Positions 1-8,912 of a DNA stretch of 60,204 nucleotides are shown piece after piece. The position numbers and the translations under genes are program-made. Origin of the DNA: Thermoplasmata archaeon (GTDB lineage Archaea > Thermoplasmatota > Thermoplasmata > Thermoplasmatales > Thermoplasmataceae). A model generated the notes under the pieces. It worked only from the letters and a program-made list of their open reading frames with translations. It searched no databases and was not told the DNA's origin. The stretch is taken from positions 1 to 60,204 of the forward strand of contig JAKADQ010000003.1 in assembly GCA_021820405.1 (NCBI GenBank), given 5' to 3'. Position 1 is the stretch's first letter, and every line of letters starts with the position of its first letter.

Positions 1-1021
1 CCTCAGTGTCAACAATGATGTTGTTGTTTTCAAGTTTTCTGCTGATTTCTCTAAAGTCACCGAATTTGTTGCTGTTTTCCTTCGAAAGTATGACCTGATG
101 AGACTCCGTATACCACGGACCATATTTTACAATTATGCCTGAATCCTCAAGTGACCTTGCAAGATTTACGGAATTTGAAACAACCCAGGATGCGTATGAC
201 TCACCAAACTGTATGAGATCCTGGGCTGCTATCCCTAAGGCTGCCACGTGATTTGGATGATAATTGTCAAAGGTCTTCCATACAGTATTTTCTTGAATTT
301 TGGAGTAGATATTTTCATCATTGGTTAAGATGATGCCACCCTGTGGCCCAAAGAACGTCTTATGGGTTGAACCGTAAAGGATGTCTGAGTATTGAAGGGC
401 GTCTGCCTGAAACTTTTTTCCAGCGATGAGACCCATCGGATGCGATCCATCATACAGAATCTTTGACTGCACTGAATCCGCTATTTCCCTGATCCTCTTA
501 AGATCATAGTGGCGGACGCAAAAGGATTGCCCAAGCACAATAGCATGAGGCTTCAATTCCTTTGCCTTCTTATCCATTTCGTCGTAGATTATTTCCTGTG
601 TATCACCATTGTAAGGTATAGGTTCATACTTCATAGAAAACATATCGGGGATGTACGGTTGCATATATCCCGTGTATCCACCAAATTCCTCCGGTATGGC
701 CATAATAACTCCGCCCTTGCTTACTGTTGAAAGAATTGATATTTCAGCCGCAATATGGCCTCCGGTAGGTCGAATTTCGGTAAATTTTGCATGAAACAGA
801 TTCCTGATGGATGTTTCAGCCTCCTTATATATTTCCTCAATCTTTTCTGTACCACCATAGGCATTATGGCCATCTGGCATAATATGCGAATAACGAGCAG
901 CCAAGTCTGATCCTAATGCCATTCTAACATGGGAACAGATAAAGTTTTCCGAAGCCTGCATATTCAAAACATTCCTCCTGAATCTCTCGTATCTATCCAC
1001 AATATCAACCATCGGTGCCAT
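1..1021 (-). CDS. glyA: Glycine/serine hydroxymethyltransferase, 3' part outside window
   Basis: PLP-dependent enzyme that interconverts serine and glycine with a folate-type C1 carrier in the cytosol. I translated the minus strand from ATG at 1021 (preceded by a GAGGAA Shine-Dalgarno); 340 codons are visible and the C-terminal part lies beyond the left edge. Near the start NMQASENF matches the SHMT substrate-binding region, YGGTEKIEEIY follows, DGSH at about residues 191-194 is the cofactor Asp/His motif, and STHKTFFGPQGG places the Schiff-base lysine at about residue 221. Upstream lies 120 bp to the end of the next gene on the same strand. Family assignment is firm; which pterin carrier it uses cannot be read here. 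Confidence 0.93.
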   Translation of the reverse strand, partial: MAPMVDIVDRYERFRRNVLNMQASENFICSHVRMALGSDLAARYSHIMPDGHNAYGGTEKIEEIYKEAETSIRNLFHAKFTEIRPTGGHIAAEISILSTVSKGGVIMAIPEEFGGYTGYMQPYIPDMFSMKYEPIPYNGDTQEIIYDEMDKKAKELKPHAIVLGQSFCVRHYDLKRIREIADSVQSKILYDGSHPMGLIAGKKFQADALQYSDILYGSTHKTFFGPQGGIILTNDENIYSKIQENTVWKTFDNYHPNHVAALGIAAQDLIQFGESYASWVVSNSVNLARSLEDSGIIVKYGPWYTESHQVILSKENSNKFGDFREISRKLENNNIIVDTE

Positions 1022-1141
1022 TTTTCCTCATCTGCCTTATCACATTATACGTATTATAATAATTCCATAGATTTTTGAAGTATATATGTTAGAGACATGG
1101 AAATATTTAAAAAAAATAAATTTTATGTTTATGCGATAAAA

Positions 1142-2395
1142 TCAGTAATCGATTGATGCGTTGTATGTCTCCACACCATAAAGATACCAGAATACTGAGA
1201 CGCCAAGCCCCAAATCCCACAGTATGAGATTAACTGTGAGGAAATTAACCAGACTCATTGATGATGTTACGTATGTGAATATGGGATAGGCAACCATTGG
1301 CCACAACCTGACAAGCCCTATGGAACTTGACCTGTATCTGGTGCCGAATAGCTCAGGTTCAAGAACAGATCTAGATGCCCATGCAAATTCGCTCATGAAC
1401 ATATTGGCAAATAGCAATGGAAGAAATACAAGCATATTCTGAAGATATCGAAGAAGTGTTATGATGAGTAGCATTGTGATAGTACCCATAGCGAAGGAAA
1501 AGAGGGTATAGTCTTTCCTCCTCCCTGAAACAAGCGGCGCAGCAAAGAAACCTGCAACTGAGGCCCCGATGAGTGCCACAAGAATAATCAGATTATCCTC
1601 AGAACTGCTCGGGAATTCAATAGGTGCTATCACATAAGCCATCAGACCAAACGTTAAATATTGCGAAATTCCAATAATGCCCAGAAATATGTATGACGAA
1701 ATAAATTGCGGCCTAACTTTGCGTCCTTCCCCATATTCAAATTGGCCGTCTTCCGGAGAGATATCCTGATCCACTTCTGAAGCATTTGACGATACAGATT
1801 CTTCCGTGTGAGTTGAATTCTTTTCTCTCTTTATCCATATCTTGGATTCCTCTAATCTTGATCTGGCGAGGAGCAGGGAAACAATGACTATCAAAGAGGA
1901 TGACAGAAGTATTATGCGATCGTCCAGATTATTGGTTACAATAAAGAAAAGTCCCGCCGTAAGTGCACTTCCTATATTGTTGAAATTTGTTATGATTGTT
2001 AACCAGGCCGGCCTTCGCCTAACACTTGTCTCTTCTGAAATAAGCGAAAGCGATGATGGCTCTTCGCCTCCAACGCCAAATTCGGCGAGAACCAGGCCAA
2101 TTGCCAGATACAATACAGTGTAACTTACACTGATTACTATTATTCCAATTGTATAAAGTAGCATGGTAAAAGTGAAAATGGTCTTTCTGCCGAACTTATC
2201 TGCAAGAAAACCCATAATTACATTTCCAGCAGGAACAGTAATGGGCCCGAGGAGAAGAAATATTAATTTGTCATTGTGGCTCAGGCTACCGATAATTGAA
2301 CCTGATGCAACTAATGGCCCCAAAGTGGCAATAACACCCCAGAAAGCAAATGAAAGTGAGGTTGACGCAAAAAGGGTTCTCCTGTTCAATGACAA
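1142..2395 (-). CDS. MFS transporter under TPP riboswitch control, probable thiamine uptake
   Basis: Twelve-helix major facilitator superfamily carrier of 417 aa in the cytoplasmic membrane. The motif A loop GFLADKFGRK is at residues 62-71, between TM2 and TM3. A hydrophilic acidic stretch at about 187-230 separates the two six-helix halves. The start is TTG at 2395, chosen because GGGAGGT lies about seven bases before it and there is no in-frame ATG with a comparable site. A TPP riboswitch lies in its leader, so I infer that the substrate is thiamine or a precursor. This fits published predictions of THI-box-controlled MFS carriers (called ThiT1/ThiT2) in Thermoplasma. The sequence itself shows only the MFS fold and the riboswitch. 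Confidence 0.82.
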   Translation of the reverse strand: MSLNRRTLFASTSLSFAFWGVIATLGPLVASGSIIGSLSHNDKLIFLLLGPITVPAGNVIMGFLADKFGRKTIFTFTMLLYTIGIIVISVSYTVLYLAIGLVLAEFGVGGEEPSSLSLISEETSVRRRPAWLTIITNFNNIGSALTAGLFFIVTNNLDDRIILLSSSLIVIVSLLLARSRLEESKIWIKREKNSTHTEESVSSNASEVDQDISPEDGQFEYGEGRKVRPQFISSYIFLGIIGISQYLTFGLMAYVIAPIEFPSSSEDNLIILVALIGASVAGFFAAPLVSGRRKDYTLFSFAMGTITMLLIITLLRYLQNMLVFLPLLFANMFMSEFAWASRSVLEPELFGTRYRSSSIGLVRLWPMVAYPIFTYVTSSMSLVNFLTVNLILWDLGLGVSVFWYLYGVETYNASIDY

Positions 2396-2471
2396 GGCAA
2401 TAACCTCCCTAAAAATATATCACCACTGGCAGGCATTTCCAAAATTTCCAATATGCAACAACGTATCATTT

Positions 2472-2552
2472 TATCCCTCCGCCGGCATTACCCGGATCAG
2501 GTTCAAAGGGTCGATCCAACGGATCCTCTCAGCCTTTCAGCTCCCCTGAACT
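2472..2552 (-). promoter_or_regulatory. TPP (THI-box) riboswitch aptamer
   Basis: Read on the minus strand the segment has every conserved block of the TPP aptamer in order: P1 5' strand AGGGGA, P2 AGC..GGCU, the invariant CUGAGA, a variable P3 hairpin GAUCC-GUU-GGAUC, ACCCUUUGAACCUGAUC, P4/P5 with CCGGGUAAUGCCGG, and the closing CGGAGGGA that pairs with P1. It lies in the leader of the MFS gene; the gene's Shine-Dalgarno (2404-2410) is about 60 bases downstream of P1. No poly-T terminator is obvious between aptamer and gene, so control of ribosome access is the more likely mode (inference). Confidence 0.95.
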
Positions 2553-2655
2553 GGTACATCTATTGCAAATGACAAAATAAATGTTCTGTTGCAAAAATAA
2601 ATACTAACCGGTATGGAATGGAATAGATTTTAACCCTGAATAACATGTAAAGATA

Positions 2656-5016
2656 ATGCAAATAAAGATGAGGATTATCGCAGCCTCATACCGTCTTGAT
2701 GATATAAGAGTGGAGTTGTTTGGAAGGATGGAGGATGGGCGATCTGTGACAGTTCTGTGTGGTGGTTTTGATCCATACTTTGACGTGATTGACCCCACAG
2801 ATGCTGAGATTAGAGGTATACAGAATAATCCTGAATTTAAAAGAATAGAGAATAAAAAATTATGGTATGACGGCCAGGATAGGGATGTAAAAAGAATTTA
2901 CATCATGCACCCATACAAGGTTCCAGAGATAAGAAAACTATTTGTTTCAAGAATCGCGGCAGCCGACATACCTTTTCACCACAGATTCATATACGACCAT
3001 GATCTTGGTTCATGCATAGAGGTTGAGGGAAATGTCGTGGACAAGCCAAAATACTCCACCGATATTACAATTGAGACAACCTGGGACGGGATCAAAAACG
3101 TCAATGATTTCAACCCCCCGGTAAGGATATTAAGTTTTGATATTGAAAATGCTTTTCCCCCGGAAAATAATGAAGAATATGGCAGAATTCTCATAATAGG
3201 CTATTCCATTTCAAATGGAAAAAATAGCCATGTTGAAAAGGGCTGTCTGACTGGTTCAGAGGAAGAAGTACTTAGAAATTTCAACCAACTTGTATACACG
3301 GTAGACCCCGATATTATCATAGGGTACAATATCGATGGGTATGATCTTCCTGTGATCGAGTACAGGATGTCAAAATATAATCTTACACTGGATATTGGAA
3401 GAGATAGAAGCAAAGCCAGAAGGGTAAATGGGCAGTTCTGGAGGGCAAAAGGCAGAATAATCAGTGATGTCTGGTGGAACGTTAAGAAATATCTCCACCC
3501 CAAACATGAAACACTCAACTTTGTAGCGCAGGAGTTACTTGGAGAAGGCAAGGATGATGTTGACAGGCTTAGAATTGTGGAGGAATATCAGAATAGGCCA
3601 CAGGAAGTTATCGCATACTGTATCAAGGATGCGGATCTGACAAGGCAGATAATGGAAAAAATGAGAGTTGTTGAGAGAAATATGTTCATGTCCACTGTAA
3701 CGAAATTGCCATTGGAGGATACAACAAATGGAGGCACCAGCAATTACGTGGACTCCTTACTTATAAGGCTTGCAGATAGACGCGGAATAGCAGTGCCAAT
3801 GACATCATCGTCTAATTTGAAGGACAAAGCCATTGAGGGAGGACATGTTGAGTCCATAGGATCTGGAATTTACGATATGGTAATAGTCCTTGACTTCAAG
3901 AGCATGTATCCATCCATGATCATGAAATACAACGTATGCTTTTCCACTCTCAGTCCGCAGGGAACTATCGTTTCCCCAACAGGTGCAAGATTCCTGGATC
4001 CTTCTATCAAAAAAGGAATAATTCCTGAATTGCTAAGGACCCTTATGGACAGGAGGGATGAGGTCAAAAGAGCAATGAAAAACTCGTCGGGTGAACAGAA
4101 GGCTTACCTCGACGGAGTTCAGAACGCCTTAAAGATTTTGATGAATACATTTTATGGTGTGCTGGCCTCTTCCTTTTATAGATTCACAAACCCGGAGCTG
4201 GGAGCATCTGTCACTGCCTTTGCAAGAGATACCATTCTGAAACTTATCGAAGATCTGAAAAAAAATGGGTACAGAGTCATATATGGAGATACAGATAGTG
4301 TTTTCATAGAATCCAAAAAGAAAAAAGTAGAAGATGCAATAGCTTTGGGTAAATCCCTTTCAGAGGAAATTTCCAGGAAACTGCAGGTGATCATCGAATT
4401 TGAGAAAATAATGGACCCGTTCTTTTCCCATGGTGCGAAAAAGAGGTATGTCGGAACTATTGTGTATCCAGAGCAAGATAGGGGACAGATGCTTGTGCGG
4501 GGATATGAAGTGAGGCGAACAGATTCCTTTGATCTGCAAAGTGAAGCACTTCAGACCGTATTTGACTACCTTATGAAGAGAGATGTCGAGGGCGCAAGGA
4601 AATACTCAGAAGATATTGTCAGAAGATTGTTAAGTGGTGACCGGACTCTTGGTGTTGAAAACTTAGTAATATCAAGATCAGTGAAAGATGAGGATTCCTA
4701 TGCCAATGCAGATTCCCTTGCGAACGTAAGAGCTGCAAGAAAACTGCAGGAAAGGGGCGAAAGATTCATACCTGGAATGAAGGTTTCCTGGATAGTAACT
4801 GATAGTTCAAGAACCCCGCAGGAGGTGGAGCCATACATCGATGGTGAGACATTCAAATATGAGCCTGACTGGAACTATTATGCAAGGAGGGTTGAGGAGA
4901 CCGTAAACAGGGTTCTTGAAAGCCTCGGGGAGCCTTTAAATCTTGCCTCTGCAAAGAAATCGCAGAAGAGGGCCAGCAACAGCAATGGGGCCAGTACACT
5001 GGATAGTTTTTTCTGA
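2656..5016 (+). CDS. polB: Family B replicative DNA polymerase
   Basis: DNA-dependent DNA polymerase with 3'-5' proofreading, 786 aa, the normal length for archaeal PolB. Exonuclease motifs: Exo I FDIENAF (D162, E164), Exo II GYNIDGYD (N225, D230), Exo III YCIKDAD (Y321, D325). Polymerase motifs: A DFKSMYPS (413-420), B KILMNTFYG (493-501), C YGDTDS (543-548). The last seven residues, STLDSFF, form a PCNA-interacting peptide, so it should be tethered to the sliding clamp. The gene is transcribed divergently from the riboswitch/MFS unit. Its stop is one base before the start of the following reductase gene, so the two are probably co-transcribed. No intein is present. Confidence 0.96.
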   Translation: MQIKMRIIAASYRLDDIRVELFGRMEDGRSVTVLCGGFDPYFDVIDPTDAEIRGIQNNPEFKRIENKKLWYDGQDRDVKRIYIMHPYKVPEIRKLFVSRIAAADIPFHHRFIYDHDLGSCIEVEGNVVDKPKYSTDITIETTWDGIKNVNDFNPPVRILSFDIENAFPPENNEEYGRILIIGYSISNGKNSHVEKGCLTGSEEEVLRNFNQLVYTVDPDIIIGYNIDGYDLPVIEYRMSKYNLTLDIGRDRSKARRVNGQFWRAKGRIISDVWWNVKKYLHPKHETLNFVAQELLGEGKDDVDRLRIVEEYQNRPQEVIAYCIKDADLTRQIMEKMRVVERNMFMSTVTKLPLEDTTNGGTSNYVDSLLIRLADRRGIAVPMTSSSNLKDKAIEGGHVESIGSGIYDMVIVLDFKSMYPSMIMKYNVCFSTLSPQGTIVSPTGARFLDPSIKKGIIPELLRTLMDRRDEVKRAMKNSSGEQKAYLDGVQNALKILMNTFYGVLASSFYRFTNPELGASVTAFARDTILKLIEDLKKNGYRVIYGDTDSVFIESKKKKVEDAIALGKSLSEEISRKLQVIIEFEKIMDPFFSHGAKKRYVGTIVYPEQDRGQMLVRGYEVRRTDSFDLQSEALQTVFDYLMKRDVEGARKYSEDIVRRLLSGDRTLGVENLVISRSVKDEDSYANADSLANVRAARKLQERGERFIPGMKVSWIVTDSSRTPQEVEPYIDGETFKYEPDWNYYARRVEETVNRVLESLGEPLNLASAKKSQKRASNSNGASTLDSFF

Positions 5017-5017
5017 G

Positions 5018-6181
5018 GTGATTCCTATTTATGATTTTATAATTAGTGGGGCAGGTCCAGCAGGTTCCTTTGCGGCATACAATCTTAGCCTCAGGGGATT
5101 CAAGGTGCTTCAACTTGAGGAACATTCGTCTGTGGGTAAACCTGTTGAATGTACAGGCCTGGTTTCCAGAAGAGTCATAGAAATGAGTGGAACAAAATCC
5201 ATCGTAAACCGTGTGCATGGGGCACATATAATCTTTCCAGATGAAAATAGCATACACATAAGAAAGGATGAAGAGAGTTACGTGCTGGAAAGGGATAGGT
5301 TTGATCAGGATGTGTCCGGCCTGGCAACAGGGGCTGGTACAGAACTTAAATTGAAGAGTACCGTGCTTGATATAAAGGTAGATGAAAGGAAAGTAACTGT
5401 AAAATACAGGCAAAATGGGAACATTAGAGAAGAAACTGCCATTGCCATTATTGGTGCAGACGGAGCAAATAGTATAACGAGAAAGATATTGTTTCCCGGC
5501 ATGAGAATACAGAGAATGATATCCGCATATCAGATAGATGGTGCAAAAAGGATGGACGACCAGGATTCGGTTAATGTATATCTTGGTTCGAAATTTTCCA
5601 GAGGATTCTTTGGATGGGCTGCACCTGCCGAAGATCTTTCCAGAATAGGAACGGCAGGTTTTGGATTATCCAGAGAAAAATTTATGAAAATCAATGAAGG
5701 TATGGGAGACCCTTCAAAGATAACCATAACGGGGGGGCCCATACCGATCAGTACCCTGAAGAGGACCTATGGAAACCGTGTACTTCTGGTGGGTGATGCA
5801 GGCGGTATCGTTAAGCCTCTCAGTGGAGGAGGAATTTATACAGGAATGATCTCGGGGCAGAAGGCTGCAGAGGCACTCATAAAGGGTTTTGAACATAATG
5901 ATTTTTCCCGATCCTTTTTGAAAACCTATGAAGACATGTGGAAAAGCTATATCGGGAAGGAATTGCGCAGAGATCTTAAAATTCAGAAGATGTTTGCGAA
6001 AATAAGTGACGCATCCTTTGTGGAACTTGGCAGAAGGTTGAGTAACCCGAAGATTAGACATATCATAAATAATCTTGGGGATATAGATTATCCGTCAAGG
6101 GTTGTCTTCAATGTGTTGCTCAGGAGCCCTGGAATTCTCAGGCACGTACTTTTTCCCGTGAGGGATAAATTTGGAGAATGA
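5018..6181 (+). CDS. FAD-dependent geranylgeranyl-reductase family oxidoreductase
   Basis: Flavoprotein of the geranylgeranyl reductase (GGR) family, about 387 aa. An N-terminal Rossmann FAD-binding motif GAGPAG with a following acidic residue (LEEH) and the C-terminal GDAGG..PLSGGGI block are diagnostic of the family. In archaea these enzymes saturate isoprenoid chains of ether lipids or quinones. The usual aromatic substrate motif is replaced by a variant reading FFGWAAP, so the exact substrate is uncertain; it could reduce lipid or menaquinone side chains. Start: GTG at 5018, directly after the polB stop; the frame stays open upstream into polB (ATG at 4985, TTG-type start at 4943), but homologous sequence begins only at the FAD motif. 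Confidence 0.82.
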   Translation: MIPIYDFIISGAGPAGSFAAYNLSLRGFKVLQLEEHSSVGKPVECTGLVSRRVIEMSGTKSIVNRVHGAHIIFPDENSIHIRKDEESYVLERDRFDQDVSGLATGAGTELKLKSTVLDIKVDERKVTVKYRQNGNIREETAIAIIGADGANSITRKILFPGMRIQRMISAYQIDGAKRMDDQDSVNVYLGSKFSRGFFGWAAPAEDLSRIGTAGFGLSREKFMKINEGMGDPSKITITGGPIPISTLKRTYGNRVLLVGDAGGIVKPLSGGGIYTGMISGQKAAEALIKGFEHNDFSRSFLKTYEDMWKSYIGKELRRDLKIQKMFAKISDASFVELGRRLSNPKIRHIINNLGDIDYPSRVVFNVLLRSPGILRHVLFPVRDKFGE

Positions 6182-7061
6182 TGTAAAGTATTCTTTTCTG
6201 ATAATCATATCTACGCTTTCATGGGGTGTGACCTTCCCCCTGATTAAGGTTTCACTGGAATACATGTCACCCGTAATATTCCTGTCCATAAGATTTGGTA
6301 TTTCAGCCCTGATAATGCTGCCCTTCATCCAGAGGCCACTTAACCTTTCCGGGTTTCGCGAGGGAATGATTGCGGGATTCTTCCTGTTTATTGGATATTA
6401 TTTTCAAACAGTGGGCCTTTATTACACAAGCCCAGCCATCTCGGGGCTTATTACGGGGCTTTATGTGGTTCTTGTCCCGATCATATCCTTTTTATTCCTG
6501 CACTTGAAGGTTTCTAACTCTGACTGGCTTGCAGTGCTTATCGCAGTGGCAGGGCTTGTCATAATCACTGGGGGCCAATTGCAGAATGCATCGGTGCAGT
6601 TTGGTGACATTCTGACACTGGTATGCGCTGTTGGTTATGCACTTCAAATGATCTATGTTGCAAGGCACAATAATATAGAGATGATTAAATTCACCTTTTA
6701 TCAGATGCTGGCTGTCTTTTTATTCTCTTCCCTGATGATTCCATCATTCCCCATCTATGCAAACTTTTACGTTCCTATGGTTATTTTCAGCGTACTGTTC
6801 ACTGCCATATTTGCGGGCATCATAGCCTATTTTCTTGTTAATAAAGCACTTGTATACGTTAAACCTGAGAAGGCTGGTATAATAATGGTTTCAGAACCAG
6901 TATTTGCTGCATTATTCTCTGTGATTATAACGGGAGTGCCTCTGAGTTATTACACAATTGCAGGAGGAACCCTTATGGTTATTGCAATGTTCTGGACCGT
7001 TTACGATCAATATTTACAGAAGAGGGGATCTATGAACTATTCTTCTGGTGGTGATTTATAG
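6171..7061 (+). CDS. EamA/DMT-superfamily transporter
   Basis: Ten-helix drug/metabolite transporter of 296 aa with two EamA repeats. The pattern LSWGVTFPLIK near the N-terminus and SEPVFAALFSVIITG in the second half are typical. The start is TTG at 6171, overlapping the reductase stop by 11 bp, with GAGGG a few bases upstream. Such proteins export or import small metabolites; nothing in the sequence fixes the substrate. It probably belongs to the polB-reductase transcription unit. Its 3' end overlaps the convergent tgtA gene by 32 bp. Confidence 0.85.
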   Translation: MENDVKYSFLIIISTLSWGVTFPLIKVSLEYMSPVIFLSIRFGISALIMLPFIQRPLNLSGFREGMIAGFFLFIGYYFQTVGLYYTSPAISGLITGLYVVLVPIISFLFLHLKVSNSDWLAVLIAVAGLVIITGGQLQNASVQFGDILTLVCAVGYALQMIYVARHNNIEMIKFTFYQMLAVFLFSSLMIPSFPIYANFYVPMVIFSVLFTAIFAGIIAYFLVNKALVYVKPEKAGIIMVSEPVFAALFSVIITGVPLSYYTIAGGTLMVIAMFWTVYDQYLQKRGSMNYSSGGDL

Positions 7062-8883
7062 TTACTGCAATTCCCTTTTTATACTCTCTCATTTCCCTTC
7101 CTGATGCCAGTGCCCTTCCAACTGCCACAAGGTTATCCTGAGGGTCAACTACAAGAACATCATTGTATGGGATTATTTGAGGATCACATTCCTTGATGAA
7201 CTGGTAGAAGACTGACTTTCCTAAGGCGTTAAATTTTGCGCTATCCTCTGTCACCCTCACTCGGTTTTTAATTCCCTTATGCAATTCTTTGATTATTTTC
7301 GCCCCTTCCATTGTCAATGCAAGGTATCCATCATGTGCCCTCATGGTTGCTATTATTTCTCCGTTCTTTCTCACTGTCCTGATTCGTCCTGTATTTTTTG
7401 AAATATCGATCTTTATGTTTTCACTGAACAACGCTTTACCGGACCCTTGGCCAAATTGTACGTCAGCCAGAAACCTGATCTTCTCTAATGGGAACTGCCT
7501 TGCCGTAACTGCCCCCTCATCGATGTCAACATTTTTCCAAGAATAGTGCTCAGGTATTCGGTTGCATATGATTGACTGCTGCACAGGATAAGATTCCTCC
7601 AATTCAGCTGGTACCATCAAATCTCCAAAAGGAAATGAAAAATTAACCGTGCTTTTTTCATAAATCTCATGTATGAATTTTGGATCCAATCCAGCCGGAA
7701 GGCAGAACCTTTTCGGAATGGAGACATAATTTTCCCTGAACTTTCCCATATTGCTGATCCTCACGCCGTATGGAGTTTTTGCGGAAAACTCATCAAAATA
7801 AAAAAAGGGTGATTTTCTGTATAACTCTGTGTATGGAAGCACCTTTTCTGAATAGGCCAGTATTCTGCGAAATGCCTGCATGAGTGCAGGGTGGCTCCTT
7901 GCCTTGCTTTCCACGTATTGCCACAGAGTTTGTTCCCTGATTCTTTCCCTTATTTCTCCAAGTTCCATATATATAGTGAAAAGGTTATGTTCGGCAAGTG
8001 CCTGCGTTTTTTCTCCCCTTTCCAGCGATTTCAATTCTGACATTGAAAAACGATCATGAAGGGGTGACCATATGGGAATCTCTGTGAGTTCCTTTAAATC
8101 TCTTGTTCCTTCTGGAAAAAGGAGCCTGTCATCCTTTGCATACTTCACGTAGGACGCCGAATCAAACATATCCACTCCAAGTAAAACGGCCATACCCATG
8201 AACATGGGATGCCCACCTCCGAACAGATGAATTGGCTTTGAAAAATCTGAATTAAGCTTAGATGTGAGAATTATATCAACAAGCTCACTGTAGCGATATT
8301 GCTCCAAAAGTGGAACAACACCGCCGATCGGCAGATATGAGGCTGGAGATTGGGACATAATTTTTGCACTTCTGGCCCTGAGTTCAGAATATACTGAACC
8401 TTGTATTGGCCCTGCGATGTTGCTCCTCTCGCAATAAGATTCGACCTCGTCTATTCTTCTCTTTGTTTCTTCAACTGCATATGATGCTTCCTCATTGCTA
8501 TTTTCCGGGGTTGAAAATATATCGAGTATTGTTGAAATATCACTTCCTATATCCACCTGAAATTTTACGGTATCGGTATTGTGGAATTCCACATCTCCAT
8601 ACACATAGCTCTGGAAAGTTCCGGAATCAGTCATTATTGGCCCATCAAATCCAACGAGAGAGTGAAGGCCATCTTTCATTGCCTTTTCTTTTAACTCAGG
8701 TGTTCTCCTGATTATATAACTGTTTGTTATCAGACACTGCATTCCCATTCTTTTCATTATTTCTATGGGCAACGTCCGAATATTTGGGTTGATTACAGGC
8801 ATAATATTGGGCGTTTCTACCTCTCCGTGTGGAGTCCTGAAACGACCTATCCTGGCCAATCCCTCCCTGTGAAGCAATTCCAT
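7030..8883 (-). CDS. tgtA: Archaeal tRNA-guanine(15) transglycosylase
   Basis: Exchanges guanine-15 in the tRNA D-loop for preQ0, the first tRNA-bound step to archaeosine. 617 aa: TGT catalytic barrel to about residue 340, then archaeal C1-C2 domains and a C-terminal PUA RNA-binding domain (about 530-605). The active site is visible: MTDSGTFQ (D86) and VDMFDSASY (D241 nucleophile). The structural zinc site normally has CxCxxC just after the nucleophile region. Here the aligned stretch (residues 271-276) reads IWSPLH and contains no cysteine, although the partner histidine in AEHNLF (H299) remains. Start ATG at 8883. ABCE1 lies 29 bp upstream on the same strand. Confidence 0.95.
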   Translation of the reverse strand: MELLHREGLARIGRFRTPHGEVETPNIMPVINPNIRTLPIEIMKRMGMQCLITNSYIIRRTPELKEKAMKDGLHSLVGFDGPIMTDSGTFQSYVYGDVEFHNTDTVKFQVDIGSDISTILDIFSTPENSNEEASYAVEETKRRIDEVESYCERSNIAGPIQGSVYSELRARSAKIMSQSPASYLPIGGVVPLLEQYRYSELVDIILTSKLNSDFSKPIHLFGGGHPMFMGMAVLLGVDMFDSASYVKYAKDDRLLFPEGTRDLKELTEIPIWSPLHDRFSMSELKSLERGEKTQALAEHNLFTIYMELGEIRERIREQTLWQYVESKARSHPALMQAFRRILAYSEKVLPYTELYRKSPFFYFDEFSAKTPYGVRISNMGKFRENYVSIPKRFCLPAGLDPKFIHEIYEKSTVNFSFPFGDLMVPAELEESYPVQQSIICNRIPEHYSWKNVDIDEGAVTARQFPLEKIRFLADVQFGQGSGKALFSENIKIDISKNTGRIRTVRKNGEIIATMRAHDGYLALTMEGAKIIKELHKGIKNRVRVTEDSAKFNALGKSVFYQFIKECDPQIIPYNDVLVVDPQDNLVAVGRALASGREMREYKKGIAVTINHHQKNSS

Positions 8884-8912
8884 GGTAATCTTTTCTTCTG
8901 ACAGTATATCAC

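Noticed and set aside
2604-2798. Minus-strand open frame in front of polB
   Set aside because: Lies opposite the polB start, has no ribosome site and no recognisable sequence.
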